Assembly (NCBI RefSeq): GCF_001294455.1
Contig: NZ_LIKT01000016.1
Coordinates: 1-64,000, forward strand
From: Phaeobacter sp. 11ANDIMAR09
Lineage (GTDB): Bacteria; Pseudomonadota; Alphaproteobacteria; Rhodobacterales; Rhodobacteraceae
Direction of reading: 5' to 3'
Length of the DNA stretch: 64,000 nt
Below are positions 35,532 through 44,490 of this stretch, piece after piece (within the stretch, counting starts at the first letter, position 1; each line of letters starts with the position of its first letter). The notes beneath the pieces were generated by a model. The model ran no database searches and was not told the DNA's origin. It was given only the letters and a program-made list of their open reading frames with translations. The position numbers and the translations under genes were made by a program.

Positions 35532-36053
35532 TTAGCCGACGATCATCTGCTTGAGCTGAAGCGCTTCATATTCCAATGCGTTCAGGCGGTAGTTCACCAC
35601 ATCGCCGATGGTCAACATACCGCAGAGCGTTCCGTTGCTCACCACTGGCATGTGACGAAACCGGCCTTCATTCATGCGACGCAACACCGTGACCAAAGGA
35701 TCACCAGGGGCGCAGGTCTCGACCTTGGTGGTCATGTTCTCGCCCACCGTCTGCGGCAGGGTTTGCCCAGGAGTCTCGGCCAGTTTGCGCACGATGTCGC
35801 GCTCGGACAGGATGCCTTCCAATGTGCCATCAATCCCGGTGACCAGCAGCGCCCCGATGCGGCGATCCCGCAGGACGGTAACAGCGGTGCTGAGCGTATC
35901 GCTGGACGAGATGGTATAGGTGGTTCCGCCCTTTTTGCTGATCAACTGTTCGACCGTTGTTTGCTCCTGCGAGAGATTGCTCTGGGCAGACTGGCTGTGC
36001 GTGGTCTTTTTGGCCTGATCCCCGCGGCTGGGGGCCTGATAAGAACTTGGCAT
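35532..36053 (-). CDS. Tandem CBS-domain protein
   Basis: Cytoplasmic protein of 173 residues. A Gln/Ser-rich N-terminal tail of about 45 residues precedes two CBS domains: TYTISSSDTLSTAVTVLRDRRIGALLVTGIDGTLEGILSERDIVRKL and VETCAPGDPLVTVLRRMNEGRFRHMPVVSNGTLCGMLTIGDVVNYRL. The helical end (EYEALQLKQMIVG) is typical of single-gene CBS proteins that bind adenosine nucleotides. ATG 36053 is preceded by GGGAG; upstream in-frame codons lack one. It is divergent from a small membrane-protein gene across a repeat-containing spacer. Role unknown; energy-status sensing is usual for the family. Confidence 0.85.
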   Translation of the reverse strand: MPSSYQAPSRGDQAKKTTHSQSAQSNLSQEQTTVEQLISKKGGTTYTISSSDTLSTAVTVLRDRRIGALLVTGIDGTLEGILSERDIVRKLAETPGQTLPQTVGENMTTKVETCAPGDPLVTVLRRMNEGRFRHMPVVSNGTLCGMLTIGDVVNYRLNALEYEALQLKQMIVG

Positions 36054-36085
36054 GTTGAAATGCTCCCTGTTGTTGGCGGCGTGTG

Positions 36086-36168
36086 GTTGTCTAAGTATCC
36101 CGTGCTGTGTCATTCAGTTTAGACAACTTGGTGCCTTAGGGTAGCTTAGACGACAAAATGCCTTAGGG
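36086..36168. repeat. Repeated TTAGAC-type motif between CBS and small membrane protein genes
   Basis: Two 23-base direct copies, TTAGAC(A/G)AC then GCCTTAGGG, lie at 36119-36141 and 36146-36168 with a 27-base period. A partial inverted copy GTTGTCTAA is at 36086-36094. Their position between divergent genes suggests binding sites for a common regulator. Confidence 0.5.
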
Positions 36169-36176
36169 GGAATAGC

Positions 36177-36365
36177 TTGCTTGCCTCGCAGATCACACTG
36201 ACGCCGCTTATCGCCACGATTTTGATTTTTCTAGCAGTGCTGGCGGGCAACCGGTATCGCCGGGTCTGGAAAGCCGAAGGGCCGCGTTGGCAGCTCTGGC
36301 TCTTTGGCTTGATTGCGGCTCTGGCCCTGCTGATATTAGCCTTTGTGCCGATGCAGGGGATTTAG
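36177..36365 (+). CDS. Small two-helix membrane protein
   Basis: Predicted inner-membrane protein of 62 residues with two hydrophobic helices, LTPLIATILIFLAVLAG (8-24) and LWLFGLIAALALLILAFVPM (40-59), joined by a basic loop (NRYRRVWKAEGPRWQ). It begins with TTG, six bases after AGGGGG. No family is recognised. It is divergent from the CBS gene and the shared spacer carries direct repeats, so joint control is possible. Confidence 0.6.
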   Translation: MLASQITLTPLIATILIFLAVLAGNRYRRVWKAEGPRWQLWLFGLIAALALLILAFVPMQGI

Positions 36366-36434
36366 GTCGAGCAGCCAAAATCAAAGGCCCGCCCGTGTTC
36401 CGGGGGCTTTTGGAAAGACAAGGGCGCGCACGGT

Positions 36435-36794
36435 CTAGGCGTCAGCGCTGATCACAAATAATTTGCGCATGTGTTCGTGAATGGTCCATTCGCCGACCCA
36501 GCCCTGTGGCAATACTAACAGATCTCCGGGGCCAATTTCGCGGGTGTTTGACCCATCGACATGGCTCACCGATGCGCGCCCCGAAATGATGTGGCAGTAT
36601 TCACCCGCTGCGGTGCGGTCCGCGGTGAACCGTCCAGGGGTGCATTCCCAAACCCCAATCGAAGTGCCGCCATTCGGCGCTTCCCACAATACATTGGCAG
36701 CCTCGGTCTGACCCTCGGTGCGGCTGGTGGGTTTGAGCTTGAACTCTCCTACCGGAGTGTCCGCCAGGTTCTTGAAACTGTCGAGTGAGATCAT
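36435..36794 (-). CDS. Cupin-domain protein (DUF861/EutQ-like)
   Basis: Small cupin of 119 residues. The single beta-barrel is visible in TSIGVWECTPGRFTADRTAAGEYCHIISGRASVSHVDG and IGPGDLLVLPQGWVGEWTIHEHMRKLFVIS, matching the (S)-ureidoglycine aminohydrolase/EutQ-like cupin_3 group. Start ATG 36794 (MISLDSFKNLADTP). It follows the FAD oxidoreductase gene on the same strand with a 39-base gap. Similar pairs occur in proteobacterial amine-utilisation loci, but the reaction is unknown. Confidence 0.82.
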   Translation of the reverse strand: MISLDSFKNLADTPVGEFKLKPTSRTEGQTEAANVLWEAPNGGTSIGVWECTPGRFTADRTAAGEYCHIISGRASVSHVDGSNTREIGPGDLLVLPQGWVGEWTIHEHMRKLFVISADA

Positions 36795-36833
36795 GATCGT
36801 CTTTCGCATTCTGCTCTGAGTGAGAAGGGAGGT

Positions 36834-38165
36834 TTACCGGCTGCGCGCGGCCTGGCGCAGTTCGAACTGGTCTTGCCAGCGGTACCAGGTGACGGCGGCG
36901 GGCAGGAACCAGGGGGTGCCGCGATAAAAGGGCCGGGTCGGGAACTTTAATCCGTCAAGTGCGGTTGCGCCTTCGCTGAGGCCGAGGATCTTTTGCCCGA
37001 CCCGCATGCCAAAATAGCTGGCCAGCGACACGCCAGTGCCGCAGTAACCGGTGGAATAATACATGCCTTGGTGCATGCCCACATGGGGTAGCCCGTCAAA
37101 GGTATAGCCGACTTGCCCGGTCCAGGAATGGGAGATACCATAGTCGCGCAACTGCGGGAAAATTCGGCACATGTCCTGGTGCAGTTTGGGGCCGCTGACA
37201 GATGGGTCGGTTTCCTTGGCCGAGACCCGCCCCCCAAACAGAACCCGGCTGCGATCCGGTGAGGGGCGAAAATAGTAGACCACCTTGCAGGTGTCATTGA
37301 TGATCCGGTTGCTCGGAAACAACTCATCCATCAGCCCGGGCGGGATGGGATCAGTGGCGATCACATAGCTGCCAATGGGGATGATGCGCCGTTGCAGCCA
37401 GGGAGACAGCGGGCCGCTATAGCCTCCGGTTGCGATCATCACTTCCCGGGCTTGAACCATGCCTTTGGCGGTTTTGAGCCTAAACCCATTTGCCTCTTTG
37501 CTGACCTCTTCAACGGGGCAGTTACCGGTGACATGCACCCCGGCCTCAAGTGCCCGCTGCAGCAGGGCGCGGTGGTATTTTGCCGGATCAAGCGAGGCAT
37601 GATGAGGAAAAACCATGCCGCCAAAATAACTGTCCGACCCCAGCTCGCTGTGCTGCTGGTGCCTTGGAACCGCATAGGCCTCGGCGCCCTCGGTCCTGTT
37701 CAATACATCGGCCGAGCGCTGAAGCGCGTCAAAATGTTTGGGGCTATGGGCGGCGTGATACCGGCCACAACGGGTGAAATCGCAGTCCAGCTGCTCGGAC
37801 TGGACGAATTGTTCCAGCCAGTTCAGGGCATCAAAGCCTTCCTGCCGAATGGCGCGGGCCTTTGCGGCATCATAGCGGGCGGTCAGTTTTTCCAGACTGG
37901 GCTTGATGCTGGTGCTGATCTGGCCGCCGTTTCTGGTGCTACAACCCCAGCCGGGATTGCCAGCCTCCAGAACCATTGTTGATCGACCGGCGCGCGCCGT
38001 GACCAGAGCAGCGTTCAAGCCAGTGTAGCCAGACCCCAAAATGGCCACATCCACCTGAGGCAAGGGGTCAGACGGCGTATCTGGCGCAACTGGCAGACTC
38101 TCCAACCAATAGACCTCTCGGCTGTCTTGTGGGGCAGGGGAGGCAGAGCGGTGGTTTGTTGTCAT
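36834..38165 (-). CDS. FAD-dependent amine/amino-acid oxidase (PuuB/DadA-like)
   Basis: Flavoprotein of 443 residues of the D-amino-acid-oxidase fold, close to gamma-glutamylputrescine oxidoreductase-type proteins. After a short leader it shows VDVAILGSGYTGLNAALVTARAGRSTMVLEAGNPGWGCSTRNGGQISTS (FAD binding). The middle includes HASLDPAKYHRALLQRALEAGVHV and REVMIATGGYSGPLSPWL, and the end has HSWTGQVGYTFDGLPHVG and MYYSTGYCGTGVSLASYFGMRVGQKI. Start ATG 38165 with AGGA upstream. It probably forms an operon with the following cupin gene. The amine substrate cannot be told. Confidence 0.86.
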   Translation of the reverse strand: MTTNHRSASPAPQDSREVYWLESLPVAPDTPSDPLPQVDVAILGSGYTGLNAALVTARAGRSTMVLEAGNPGWGCSTRNGGQISTSIKPSLEKLTARYDAAKARAIRQEGFDALNWLEQFVQSEQLDCDFTRCGRYHAAHSPKHFDALQRSADVLNRTEGAEAYAVPRHQQHSELGSDSYFGGMVFPHHASLDPAKYHRALLQRALEAGVHVTGNCPVEEVSKEANGFRLKTAKGMVQAREVMIATGGYSGPLSPWLQRRIIPIGSYVIATDPIPPGLMDELFPSNRIINDTCKVVYYFRPSPDRSRVLFGGRVSAKETDPSVSGPKLHQDMCRIFPQLRDYGISHSWTGQVGYTFDGLPHVGMHQGMYYSTGYCGTGVSLASYFGMRVGQKILGLSEGATALDGLKFPTRPFYRGTPWFLPAAVTWYRWQDQFELRQAARSR

Positions 38166-38322
38166 TTGGGTTGATCCTGGGGCACGTCTGAATTCCATAA
38201 GTCCCAGGCTATTTTGTTGCCGGGTCGAGAGGAAGAGACGAGAGAAGCTGGGGTGTTTCTAGCCCCGTTGCGACACCGAGACAAAAAGTCATGGTTCTGC
38301 CTAGTTTATTGACCCAGAATAG

Positions 38323-38348
38323 AAAAAGGCGACCGCTGGGGCCGCCTT
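38323..38348 (-). terminator. Intrinsic terminator of the apbE-nqrM operon
   Basis: On the minus strand AAGGCG and CGCCTT close a GC-rich stem (with GCCCC/GCGGT internal pairs) followed by TTTTTC. It sits 30 bases after the nqrM stop. Confidence 0.75.
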
Positions 38349-38378
38349 GCAAAAAGCTGGATAGGGCAAAACCTGTTG

Positions 38379-38627
38379 TCAGGTGTCGGCGCGCATCTCG
38401 GCTTCCATTTGTTCGACCATCTTGCGGGCCCGCTTGCACTGCAGCTTGTCGCGCAAGGGGCTGTCGGGGTCGATGTCCTTGCTGCACACCACACATTTGT
38501 CGGCGCCAGAAATGGCATTCAGCCCACCGCAGCTGCCCTTGATGGTCTTACCCATCAGCAAAACGCCCAGCGACATGCCCAGCATGACAAGTGCCAAAAG
38601 CCCAAAGGTGAGAAGGAAGGTTGCCAT
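38379..38627 (-). CDS. nqrM: Na+-NQR maturation protein NqrM
   Basis: Protein of 82 residues of the NqrM (DUF539) family, needed to deliver iron for assembly of the Na+-NQR complex. One N-terminal transmembrane helix (about 4-26) is followed by GSCGGLNAISG and CVVC. The four family cysteines are at 33, 45, 48 and 64. The length matches the family. It lies 11 bases after apbE and is divergent from nqrABCDEF, as in many Nqr loci. Confidence 0.92.
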   Translation of the reverse strand: MATFLLTFGLLALVMLGMSLGVLLMGKTIKGSCGGLNAISGADKCVVCSKDIDPDSPLRDKLQCKRARKMVEQMEAEMRADT

Positions 38628-38638
38628 GGGGTCTGTCC

Positions 38639-39664
38639 TTACGGCTTGGCTTGCAGTTTGGAGAACTGCGAGCTGGTGGTGGTTTCAAAGCCTGTTGCAC
38701 CGGAATCGGGGCTGCGTGCAATGAACAAAACCGCGAGCCCTTCAGATTCGGCAATTCTGAGCCCACGCTCCTGGCCCAAGGCCAGCAAGGCGGTGGCCCA
38801 ACCATCGGCCATCATGGCGTTTTCCGCCAGAACGGTCACCGAAGCCGTGCCATGGGTGATGGGGCGGCCCGTCACCCCGTCGATGATATGCGAATAGCGG
38901 ATGCCATTCTGTTCGAAGTAATTGCGATAGTCCCCCGAGGTGGCCATGCCGAGACCCGAGACATCAACCACTTCTTCGATTGTCTGGCTGGCGGCATCGG
39001 GGCGTTCAATTCCAATGCGCCAGGCTTCGCCCTGTGGGTTGTGGCCTGCCGTAACCAGATCACCGCCAATTTCGACCATGTAGTCGCGGATCCCAGCCTC
39101 GGCCAGAACCGCAGCGACCTGATCAACGCCATATCCTTTGGCGATGGCCGCCAGATAGACCGAGGTCTCGGGCAGATGTTTGGCCAGGGTGGCGGCGCCG
39201 CTGTCCAGGGTCAGAACCTTGCTCTGGCCCACAACATCAAGTGCGGCGGCGATTTTCTCATCTGCGGGCACCGGGCTGTCGGGGGTCCGGGCGCCAAAGC
39301 CCCAAATTTCGATCAGTGGCCCCAGGGTCACATCAAACAGGCCTTCGCTCTTGTCATGGATCGCATTTGCAGCAGTCATGACAGAGGTCAGCTCGGGCGA
39401 GATCTTGATCGGATCAGAGGAGGTCGCGCTGTTGAACCGCGAGATTTCGGAGTTCGGATCCCAGTTCGACATCTGGCTGTTCACTTTGGCCAGGGTCGCA
39501 GTGATTGCCGCTTCCAGGGCATCCGATGACAGATCCGCCGTTTTGTCGATGGCGACGATATTGTAACTCGTTCCCATGGTCTCGCCGCTGAACTTCAGCG
39601 TGACGGGATCTGATTTACAGGCTGCTAAGAAAAACATCAAAGCGACAAGAAAGAGACGTGCCAT
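38639..39664 (-). CDS. apbE: FAD:protein FMN transferase ApbE
   Basis: Lipoprotein of 341 residues that attaches FMN covalently to threonines of NqrB and NqrC. The signal peptide MARLFLVALMFFLAAC ends in a lipobox, LAAC, placing the enzyme on the periplasmic side. Family blocks are KFSGETMGTSYNIVA, YLAAIAKGYGVDQVA, MVEIGGDLVTAGHNPQGEAWRIGIE, GLGMATSGDYRNYFEQNG and YSHIIDGVTGRPI, which carries metal-binding residues. ATG 39664 is chosen because the signal peptide begins there. It shares a divergent intergenic region with nqrA. Confidence 0.93.
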   Translation of the reverse strand: MARLFLVALMFFLAACKSDPVTLKFSGETMGTSYNIVAIDKTADLSSDALEAAITATLAKVNSQMSNWDPNSEISRFNSATSSDPIKISPELTSVMTAANAIHDKSEGLFDVTLGPLIEIWGFGARTPDSPVPADEKIAAALDVVGQSKVLTLDSGAATLAKHLPETSVYLAAIAKGYGVDQVAAVLAEAGIRDYMVEIGGDLVTAGHNPQGEAWRIGIERPDAASQTIEEVVDVSGLGMATSGDYRNYFEQNGIRYSHIIDGVTGRPITHGTASVTVLAENAMMADGWATALLALGQERGLRIAESEGLAVLFIARSPDSGATGFETTTSSQFSKLQAKP

Positions 39665-39874
39665 TTGTTCACCTACCCTTGAAACGCCCTTGTATTGTAC
39701 GCTATTCGCGGCCCTGTCAATCAAGGGCGGATTCAGTCGGAAATGGCACGGTAACGGGCTTTTTCGTTTTTCCCTGTGGGAAAATGGTCCGGATCAGACT
39801 ATTTGCAGGCCGAATCCGAACGACGGCCCAGACATGTTGGTTCAGACCCAACAGCAAAAGAAGAAGAGATAGAG
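39665..39874. promoter_or_regulatory. Divergent promoter region apbE / nqrA
   Basis: The 210 bases between the maturation operon and nqrA hold the promoters for both units. I see no convincing operator; a GCACGGTAACGGGCTTTTTCG stretch near 39745 is simply GC/T rich. The nqrA frame extends into this region without similarity. Confidence 0.35.
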
Positions 39875-41212
39875 TTGCGGCAATATAAGCTACGAAAAGG
39901 ACTCGAGCTTCCGGTTGCGGGTACCCCCGCGCAGGAAATTCATGATGGTCCCGCAGTCAGGACCGTTGCCCTGCTGGGCAGCGACTACCTGGGTTTGAAA
40001 CCCCGTCTTGCGGTGCAGGAGGGCGATGTCATCGCCGCCGGTGCCCCGGTCTTTGCCCATAAGGACACGCCTGATGTCCAGGTGGTCGCGCCGATCTCCG
40101 GTCGCGTCAAAGCGGTGAACCGCGGCGCACGCCGGGTGCTGATCAGCGTCGAGATCGAAGTGGACGCTGCCGCAGCAGAGCCCGTCGATTTCTCCGGCGT
40201 CGGCGATGTTGCCACGTCTGAGGGCCTGGTAGAGCGCCTGTGTGCCGCGGGTCTGTGGACCTCTTTCCGCACGCGCCCCTATTCCAAGGTGCCCGCCTCC
40301 GATACGCGCCCTGCCGCGATTTATGTGACGGCGATGGACTCCGAGCCCCTCTCGGCAGATGCCAGCGTCATCATCAACGCAGCGGCGGATGATTTTGCGG
40401 CGGGTCTCAAGGCCATTGCGGGTCTGAGCGAAGGCAAAACCTATCTGTGTCAGTCCAGCACAGCCTCCATCCCCAGCGCTGAGGGTGTTGAGGTTGTCGG
40501 CTTTGATGGGCCGCATCCTGCTGGCCTTGCCGGCACCCATATGCATTTCATCGAGCCCCCCACCGGCACCAAGACCGTTTGGTCCATCGGCTATCAGGAC
40601 GTGATCGCCATTGGTCGCCTGCTGGCGACCGGCGTAATCAACCCTGAACGCATCGTGGCGCTTTCAGGTCCTCTGGTTAACAGCCCTCGTCTGCTGCGCA
40701 CTGTTGAAGGCGCCTCCATGGCAGATTTGACTGCGGGTGAAGTTGACGCTTCGGTTGCGGCGCGGATGATTTCCGGCTCGATCCTTTCGGGTCGTGCGGG
40801 CGAAGGCGGTGATGGCTATATGGGCCGCTATGCGCGTCAGATCACCGTGATCGAAGAAGATCACAAGCAAATCCCCATGGGCTGGATTCGCCCGATGGCG
40901 AGCAAATATGCGGTGCAGCCGGTGCTTGGCTCGCTGTTTTCCAAAAAGCTCTATGCGCTGACATCCAACCTCAACGGTGGTCGCCGCGCCATGGTGCCCA
41001 CTGGTACGTTTGAGCAGCTGATGCCGCAGGACTATCTGCCAACGCAGCTTTTGCGTGCGTTGCTGGTCATGGATACCGATCAGGCTCAGGCGCTGGGGGC
41101 GCTGGAACTGGACGAAGAAGATCTCGGGCTGGTCGGCTTTGCCTGCCCGGCAAAATACGAATACGGACTGGCGCTGCGCGACAGTCTGACGAAGATCGAA
41201 AAGGAGGGATAG
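39875..41212 (+). CDS. nqrA: Na+-translocating NADH:quinone reductase subunit A
   Basis: Peripheral cytoplasmic subunit of the sodium pump, 445 residues, which is the usual length. It begins LRQYKLRKGLELPVAGTPAQ, matching the KIKKGLDLPIAG start of other NqrA proteins, so I take TTG 39875 (preceded by AAGAAGAGA) over an upstream frame extension starting at 39776. Other blocks are LLGSDYLGLKPRLAVQEGD, VVAPISGRVKAVNRGARRVL, GTHMHFIEPPTG and SGSILSGRAGEGGDGYMGRYARQITVI. It is the first gene of nqrABCDEF. Confidence 0.93.
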   Translation: MRQYKLRKGLELPVAGTPAQEIHDGPAVRTVALLGSDYLGLKPRLAVQEGDVIAAGAPVFAHKDTPDVQVVAPISGRVKAVNRGARRVLISVEIEVDAAAAEPVDFSGVGDVATSEGLVERLCAAGLWTSFRTRPYSKVPASDTRPAAIYVTAMDSEPLSADASVIINAAADDFAAGLKAIAGLSEGKTYLCQSSTASIPSAEGVEVVGFDGPHPAGLAGTHMHFIEPPTGTKTVWSIGYQDVIAIGRLLATGVINPERIVALSGPLVNSPRLLRTVEGASMADLTAGEVDASVAARMISGSILSGRAGEGGDGYMGRYARQITVIEEDHKQIPMGWIRPMASKYAVQPVLGSLFSKKLYALTSNLNGGRRAMVPTGTFEQLMPQDYLPTQLLRALLVMDTDQAQALGALELDEEDLGLVGFACPAKYEYGLALRDSLTKIEKEG

Positions 41213-41216
41213 TCTC

Positions 41217-42416
41217 TTGGGTCTCCGTAACTTTTTTGACCGCATTGAGCCGAATTTTACCAAAGGCGGCAAGTGGGAGAAACTGTTCCCCATCTATGAG
41301 ATGGTGGAAAGCTTCCTCTACACACCTAAGACGGTCACCACCGTTGCACCTCATGCGCGGTCCTATATCGATATGAAGCGGATCATGACCTATGTGGTCA
41401 TCGCGACGATCCCATGTATTCTGTTTGGCCTGTATAACACGGGCCTGCAGGTCAATACCGCCATTGGCACCTATGGGGCCTCGGGTTGGCGCGCTGCGCT
41501 GATCGAGTTCTTTGGCATTGGCTTCAACCCGGAAAACCCGCTGGGCAATATGCTGCACGGGCTTTTGTATTTCCTGCCGATCTATATCACCACGCTGGTG
41601 GTGGGTGGTATTTTTGAGGTGATCTTTGCCACCGTGCGCGGCCACGAGGTCAACGAAGGCTTCCTGGTGACTTCGATGCTTTATGCACTGATCGTCCCTG
41701 TGAGCATTCCATTGTGGCAGGTTGGCCTTGGCATTGCCTTTGGCGTCGTCATCGGCAAAGAAGTCTTTGGCGGTACAGGCAAGAACTTCCTGAACCCCGC
41801 GTTGACCGGTCGTGCTTTCCTCTATTTTGCCTATCCAGCCTATATGTCTGGTGACAGCATCTGGACGCCTGTTGACGGTTTCTCCGGCGCCACGGCTCTG
41901 TCGGTTTCTGCCTCGGCTGGTTTTGATCAGCTGGCGGCCAACGGGATCGAGTGGATGGATGCCTTTGTCGGCACGATCCAGGGCTCCTTTGGCGAGACCT
42001 CTACGATTGCCTGCCTGATCGGTCTGGCCTTTCTGTTGATAACCAAGATTGCCAACTGGCGTCTGATCGTCGGCTGCATGGCAGGCATGGTGGGTTTCTC
42101 GCTGCTGCTCAACACCATTGGGTCTGACAGCAACCCGATGTTTGCGATGCCCTGGTATTGGCATTTGGTAACCGGTGGTTTTGCCTTTGGCATGGTCTTT
42201 ATGGTCACTGAGCCGGTGTCTGCCAGCCATACCAATATGGGCCGCTACATCTACGGCGCGCTGATTGGCTTCATGGTGGTGATGATCCGGGTGATCAACC
42301 CGGCCTTCCCCGAAGGCATGATGCTGGCCATCCTATTCGGCAACGTCTTTGCGCCGCTGATCGACTATTTTGTTGTGCAGGCCAATATCAAACGGAGAGC
42401 GAAGCGTCATGTCTGA
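41217..42416 (+). CDS. nqrB: Na+-NQR subunit B (FMN- and riboflavin-binding membrane subunit)
   Basis: Membrane subunit of 399 residues with about ten helices, involved in sodium translocation. The start is TTG (GLRNFFDRIEPNF, the normal NqrB N-terminus), eight bases after AGGAGGG. The FMN attachment motif SGATALS lies in TPVDGFSGATALSVSA; its threonine is the covalent FMN site installed by ApbE. Also visible are GKNFLNPALTGRAFLYFAYPAYMSGD and VTEPVSASHTNMGRYIYG. The 3' end overlaps nqrC by eight bases. Confidence 0.93.
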   Translation: MGLRNFFDRIEPNFTKGGKWEKLFPIYEMVESFLYTPKTVTTVAPHARSYIDMKRIMTYVVIATIPCILFGLYNTGLQVNTAIGTYGASGWRAALIEFFGIGFNPENPLGNMLHGLLYFLPIYITTLVVGGIFEVIFATVRGHEVNEGFLVTSMLYALIVPVSIPLWQVGLGIAFGVVIGKEVFGGTGKNFLNPALTGRAFLYFAYPAYMSGDSIWTPVDGFSGATALSVSASAGFDQLAANGIEWMDAFVGTIQGSFGETSTIACLIGLAFLLITKIANWRLIVGCMAGMVGFSLLLNTIGSDSNPMFAMPWYWHLVTGGFAFGMVFMVTEPVSASHTNMGRYIYGALIGFMVVMIRVINPAFPEGMMLAILFGNVFAPLIDYFVVQANIKRRAKRHV

Positions 42417-43215
42417 GCAAACCAACAAAGGCGCGATTCAGCGCTTCCTTGAGGCCTCACCAGATTCCACCGGCAAAACTCTGTTTGTCGCCGTGGCGCT
42501 CTGCCTCTTTGCTTCGATGGTTGTCTCCGCAGCTGCGGTGGCCCTGCGTCCAACGCAGGAAGCCAACAAGCTGAAAGACAAGCAGATCAACATTCTGCAG
42601 GTCGCAGGTCTTTATGAGCCCGGCGTCGATATCACCGAGGCCTTTAGCGCTTCGTTTGAACCAAAGGTGCTGGAGCTGGCCACCGGTCGCTTTACCGATG
42701 CGTTCGACGTTGCCACCTTTGACGATCGCGCTTCTGCGGATGATCCGGCGACCTCCACCGCTTTGGAAGATGACCCGGCCTCGATTGGCCGTCAGTCGAA
42801 ATACATGACCGTCTATCTGCTGAAAGATGACGCGGGCGAGATCGACAAGGTGATTCTGCCGCTGCATGGCTATGGTCTGTGGTCGACGCTCTATGGCTTT
42901 ATCGCTGTGGAAGAAAACGCCAATGACATCTTTGGCCTGCAGTTCTACAGCCATGCCGAGACCCCCGGTCTGGGTGCCGAGGTGGACAACCCCCGCTGGA
43001 AGGCGCTGTGGAACGGCAAGCGCCTGGCGGATGACAATGGCGAATTGCAGATCACCGTGGCCAAAACCGCACCTGCCGCTGGCAAAGACTTCCATGTGGA
43101 TGCGCTCTCCGGTGCGACGCTGACCTCGGTCGGTGTCGACAATCTGGTGCGCTTCTGGATGGGTGAAACCGGCTATGCCCCCTTCCTTGCCAATCTCAAA
43201 GCAGGAGATTTCTGA
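42409..43215 (+). CDS. nqrC: Na+-NQR subunit C (periplasmic FMN subunit)
   Basis: Subunit of 268 residues anchored by one N-terminal helix ([23 protein letters not shown]), with the rest periplasmic. The covalent FMN motif is SGATLTS in [18 protein letters not shown]. Other family blocks are [33 protein letters not shown] and [26 protein letters not shown]. Start ATG 42409 lies inside the end of nqrB. The stop overlaps the nqrD start. Confidence 0.93.
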   Translation: MSEQTNKGAIQRFLEASPDSTGKTLFVAVALCLFASMVVSAAAVALRPTQEANKLKDKQINILQVAGLYEPGVDITEAFSASFEPKVLELATGRFTDAFDVATFDDRASADDPATSTALEDDPASIGRQSKYMTVYLLKDDAGEIDKVILPLHGYGLWSTLYGFIAVEENANDIFGLQFYSHAETPGLGAEVDNPRWKALWNGKRLADDNGELQITVAKTAPAAGKDFHVDALSGATLTSVGVDNLVRFWMGETGYAPFLANLKAGDF

Positions 43216-43868
43216 TGGCCCAGACACGTAGGGAAATGCTGCTCGACCCATTGGTCGACAACAACCCGATTACCCTGCAGGTGCTTGGCATCTGTTCCGC
43301 CCTGGCGGTGACCTCCTCGCTCAAGGTGGCGCTGGTGATGACCCTCGCGGTAACCCTGGTGACGGCGTTCTCGTCGATGTTCATCTCGATCCTGCGCAAC
43401 CAAATCCCCAGCTCGATCCGGATCATCGTACAGATGGTGATCATCGCCTCCTTGGTGATCCTGGTCGATCAGGTGCTCAAGGCCTATGCCTTTGAGATCT
43501 CAAAAACCCTGTCGGTTTTTGTCGGTCTGATCATCACCAACTGTATCGTCATGGGCCGCGCCGAAGCTTTTGCCATGAAGAATCCGCCCATGGCTTCCTT
43601 CATCGACGGCATCGGCAATGGTCTGGGCTATGGCCTGATCCTGATGCTGGTTGGCTTCTTCCGCGAGCTCTTTGGCTCTGGCTCGCTCTTTGGCGTGACC
43701 ATTCTGGAAACCGTGAACAACGGTGGCTGGTATGTCCCCAATGGCCTGCTGCTGCTGCCGCCCTCTGCTTTCTTTGTCATCGGTCTTTTGATCTGGGCCT
43801 TCCGCACATGGAAACCAGGACAGGTAGAAGAGCGTGAATATAAAATCCAAGTCGTAGAGGCCCACTGA
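43215..43868 (+). CDS. nqrD: Na+-NQR subunit D
   Basis: Membrane subunit of 217 residues with six predicted helices, related to RnfE. Blocks include [82 protein letters not shown] and [21 protein letters not shown]. With NqrE it holds the intramembrane iron-sulfur centre. Start and stop overlap its neighbours by one base each, giving tight coupling. Confidence 0.93.
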   Translation: MAQTRREMLLDPLVDNNPITLQVLGICSALAVTSSLKVALVMTLAVTLVTAFSSMFISILRNQIPSSIRIIVQMVIIASLVILVDQVLKAYAFEISKTLSVFVGLIITNCIVMGRAEAFAMKNPPMASFIDGIGNGLGYGLILMLVGFFRELFGSGSLFGVTILETVNNGGWYVPNGLLLLPPSAFFVIGLLIWAFRTWKPGQVEEREYKIQVVEAH

Positions 43869-44476
43869 TGGAAGCGCTCCTCTCTCTTGCGGTCAAGGCA
43901 ATCTTTGTTGAGAACCTGGCCCTCTCCTTCTTCCTCGGCATGTGTACCTTCATTGCCGTGTCCAAGAAAATCTCAACCGCGATTGGTCTGGGGATTTCGG
44001 TGATGATCGTGCAGGCCATCACCGTGCCCGCCAACAACCTGATCCTGACCTATCTGCTGGCGCCCGGCGCGCTGGCCTGGGCCGGGTTCCCGGATGTGGA
44101 TCTGACCTTCCTTGGTCTGATCTCTTACATCGGCGTGATTGCTGCACTGGTGCAGATCCTCGAGATGGTTTTGGATAAATACTTTCCGCCGCTCTACAAC
44201 GCACTAGGTATCTTTCTGCCGCTGATCACCGTGAACTGCGCCATCCTCGGGGGCTCGCTCTTTATGGTGGAACGCGACTACGGCTTTGCCGAGGCGGCGA
44301 CCTATGGTCTGTCTTCGGGCTTTGGCTGGGCGCTGGCGATTACCGCCATGGCCGGTGTACGCGAAAAGCTTAAATACTCTGACATCCCGGATGGTTTGCA
44401 GGGTCTTGGCATCACCTTCATCACTGCAGGACTTATGGCCATGGCCTTCATGTCCTTCAGTGGCGTGAAACTGTAA
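43868..44476 (+). CDS. nqrE: Na+-NQR subunit E
   Basis: Membrane subunit of 202 residues, six helices, paralogous to NqrD and RnfA. It has [30 protein letters not shown] with the conserved cysteine, [44 protein letters not shown] with the second conserved cysteine, and [22 protein letters not shown]. These cysteines are family ligands of the NqrD/E iron-sulfur cluster. nqrF follows after 14 bases. Confidence 0.93.
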   Translation: MEALLSLAVKAIFVENLALSFFLGMCTFIAVSKKISTAIGLGISVMIVQAITVPANNLILTYLLAPGALAWAGFPDVDLTFLGLISYIGVIAALVQILEMVLDKYFPPLYNALGIFLPLITVNCAILGGSLFMVERDYGFAEAATYGLSSGFGWALAITAMAGVREKLKYSDIPDGLQGLGITFITAGLMAMAFMSFSGVKL

Positions 44477-44490
44477 GGGGGGCTGACACA

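Noticed and set aside
36119-36168. Transposon end or CRISPR-like repeat
   Set aside because: Only two direct copies with a four-base gap and no spacers, transposase or target duplication; operator sites are more likely.
41067-42230. 387-codon open frame antisense to nqrA and nqrB
   Set aside because: A shadow of two well-supported nqr genes; the protein is histidine/glutamine/arginine rich without family features.
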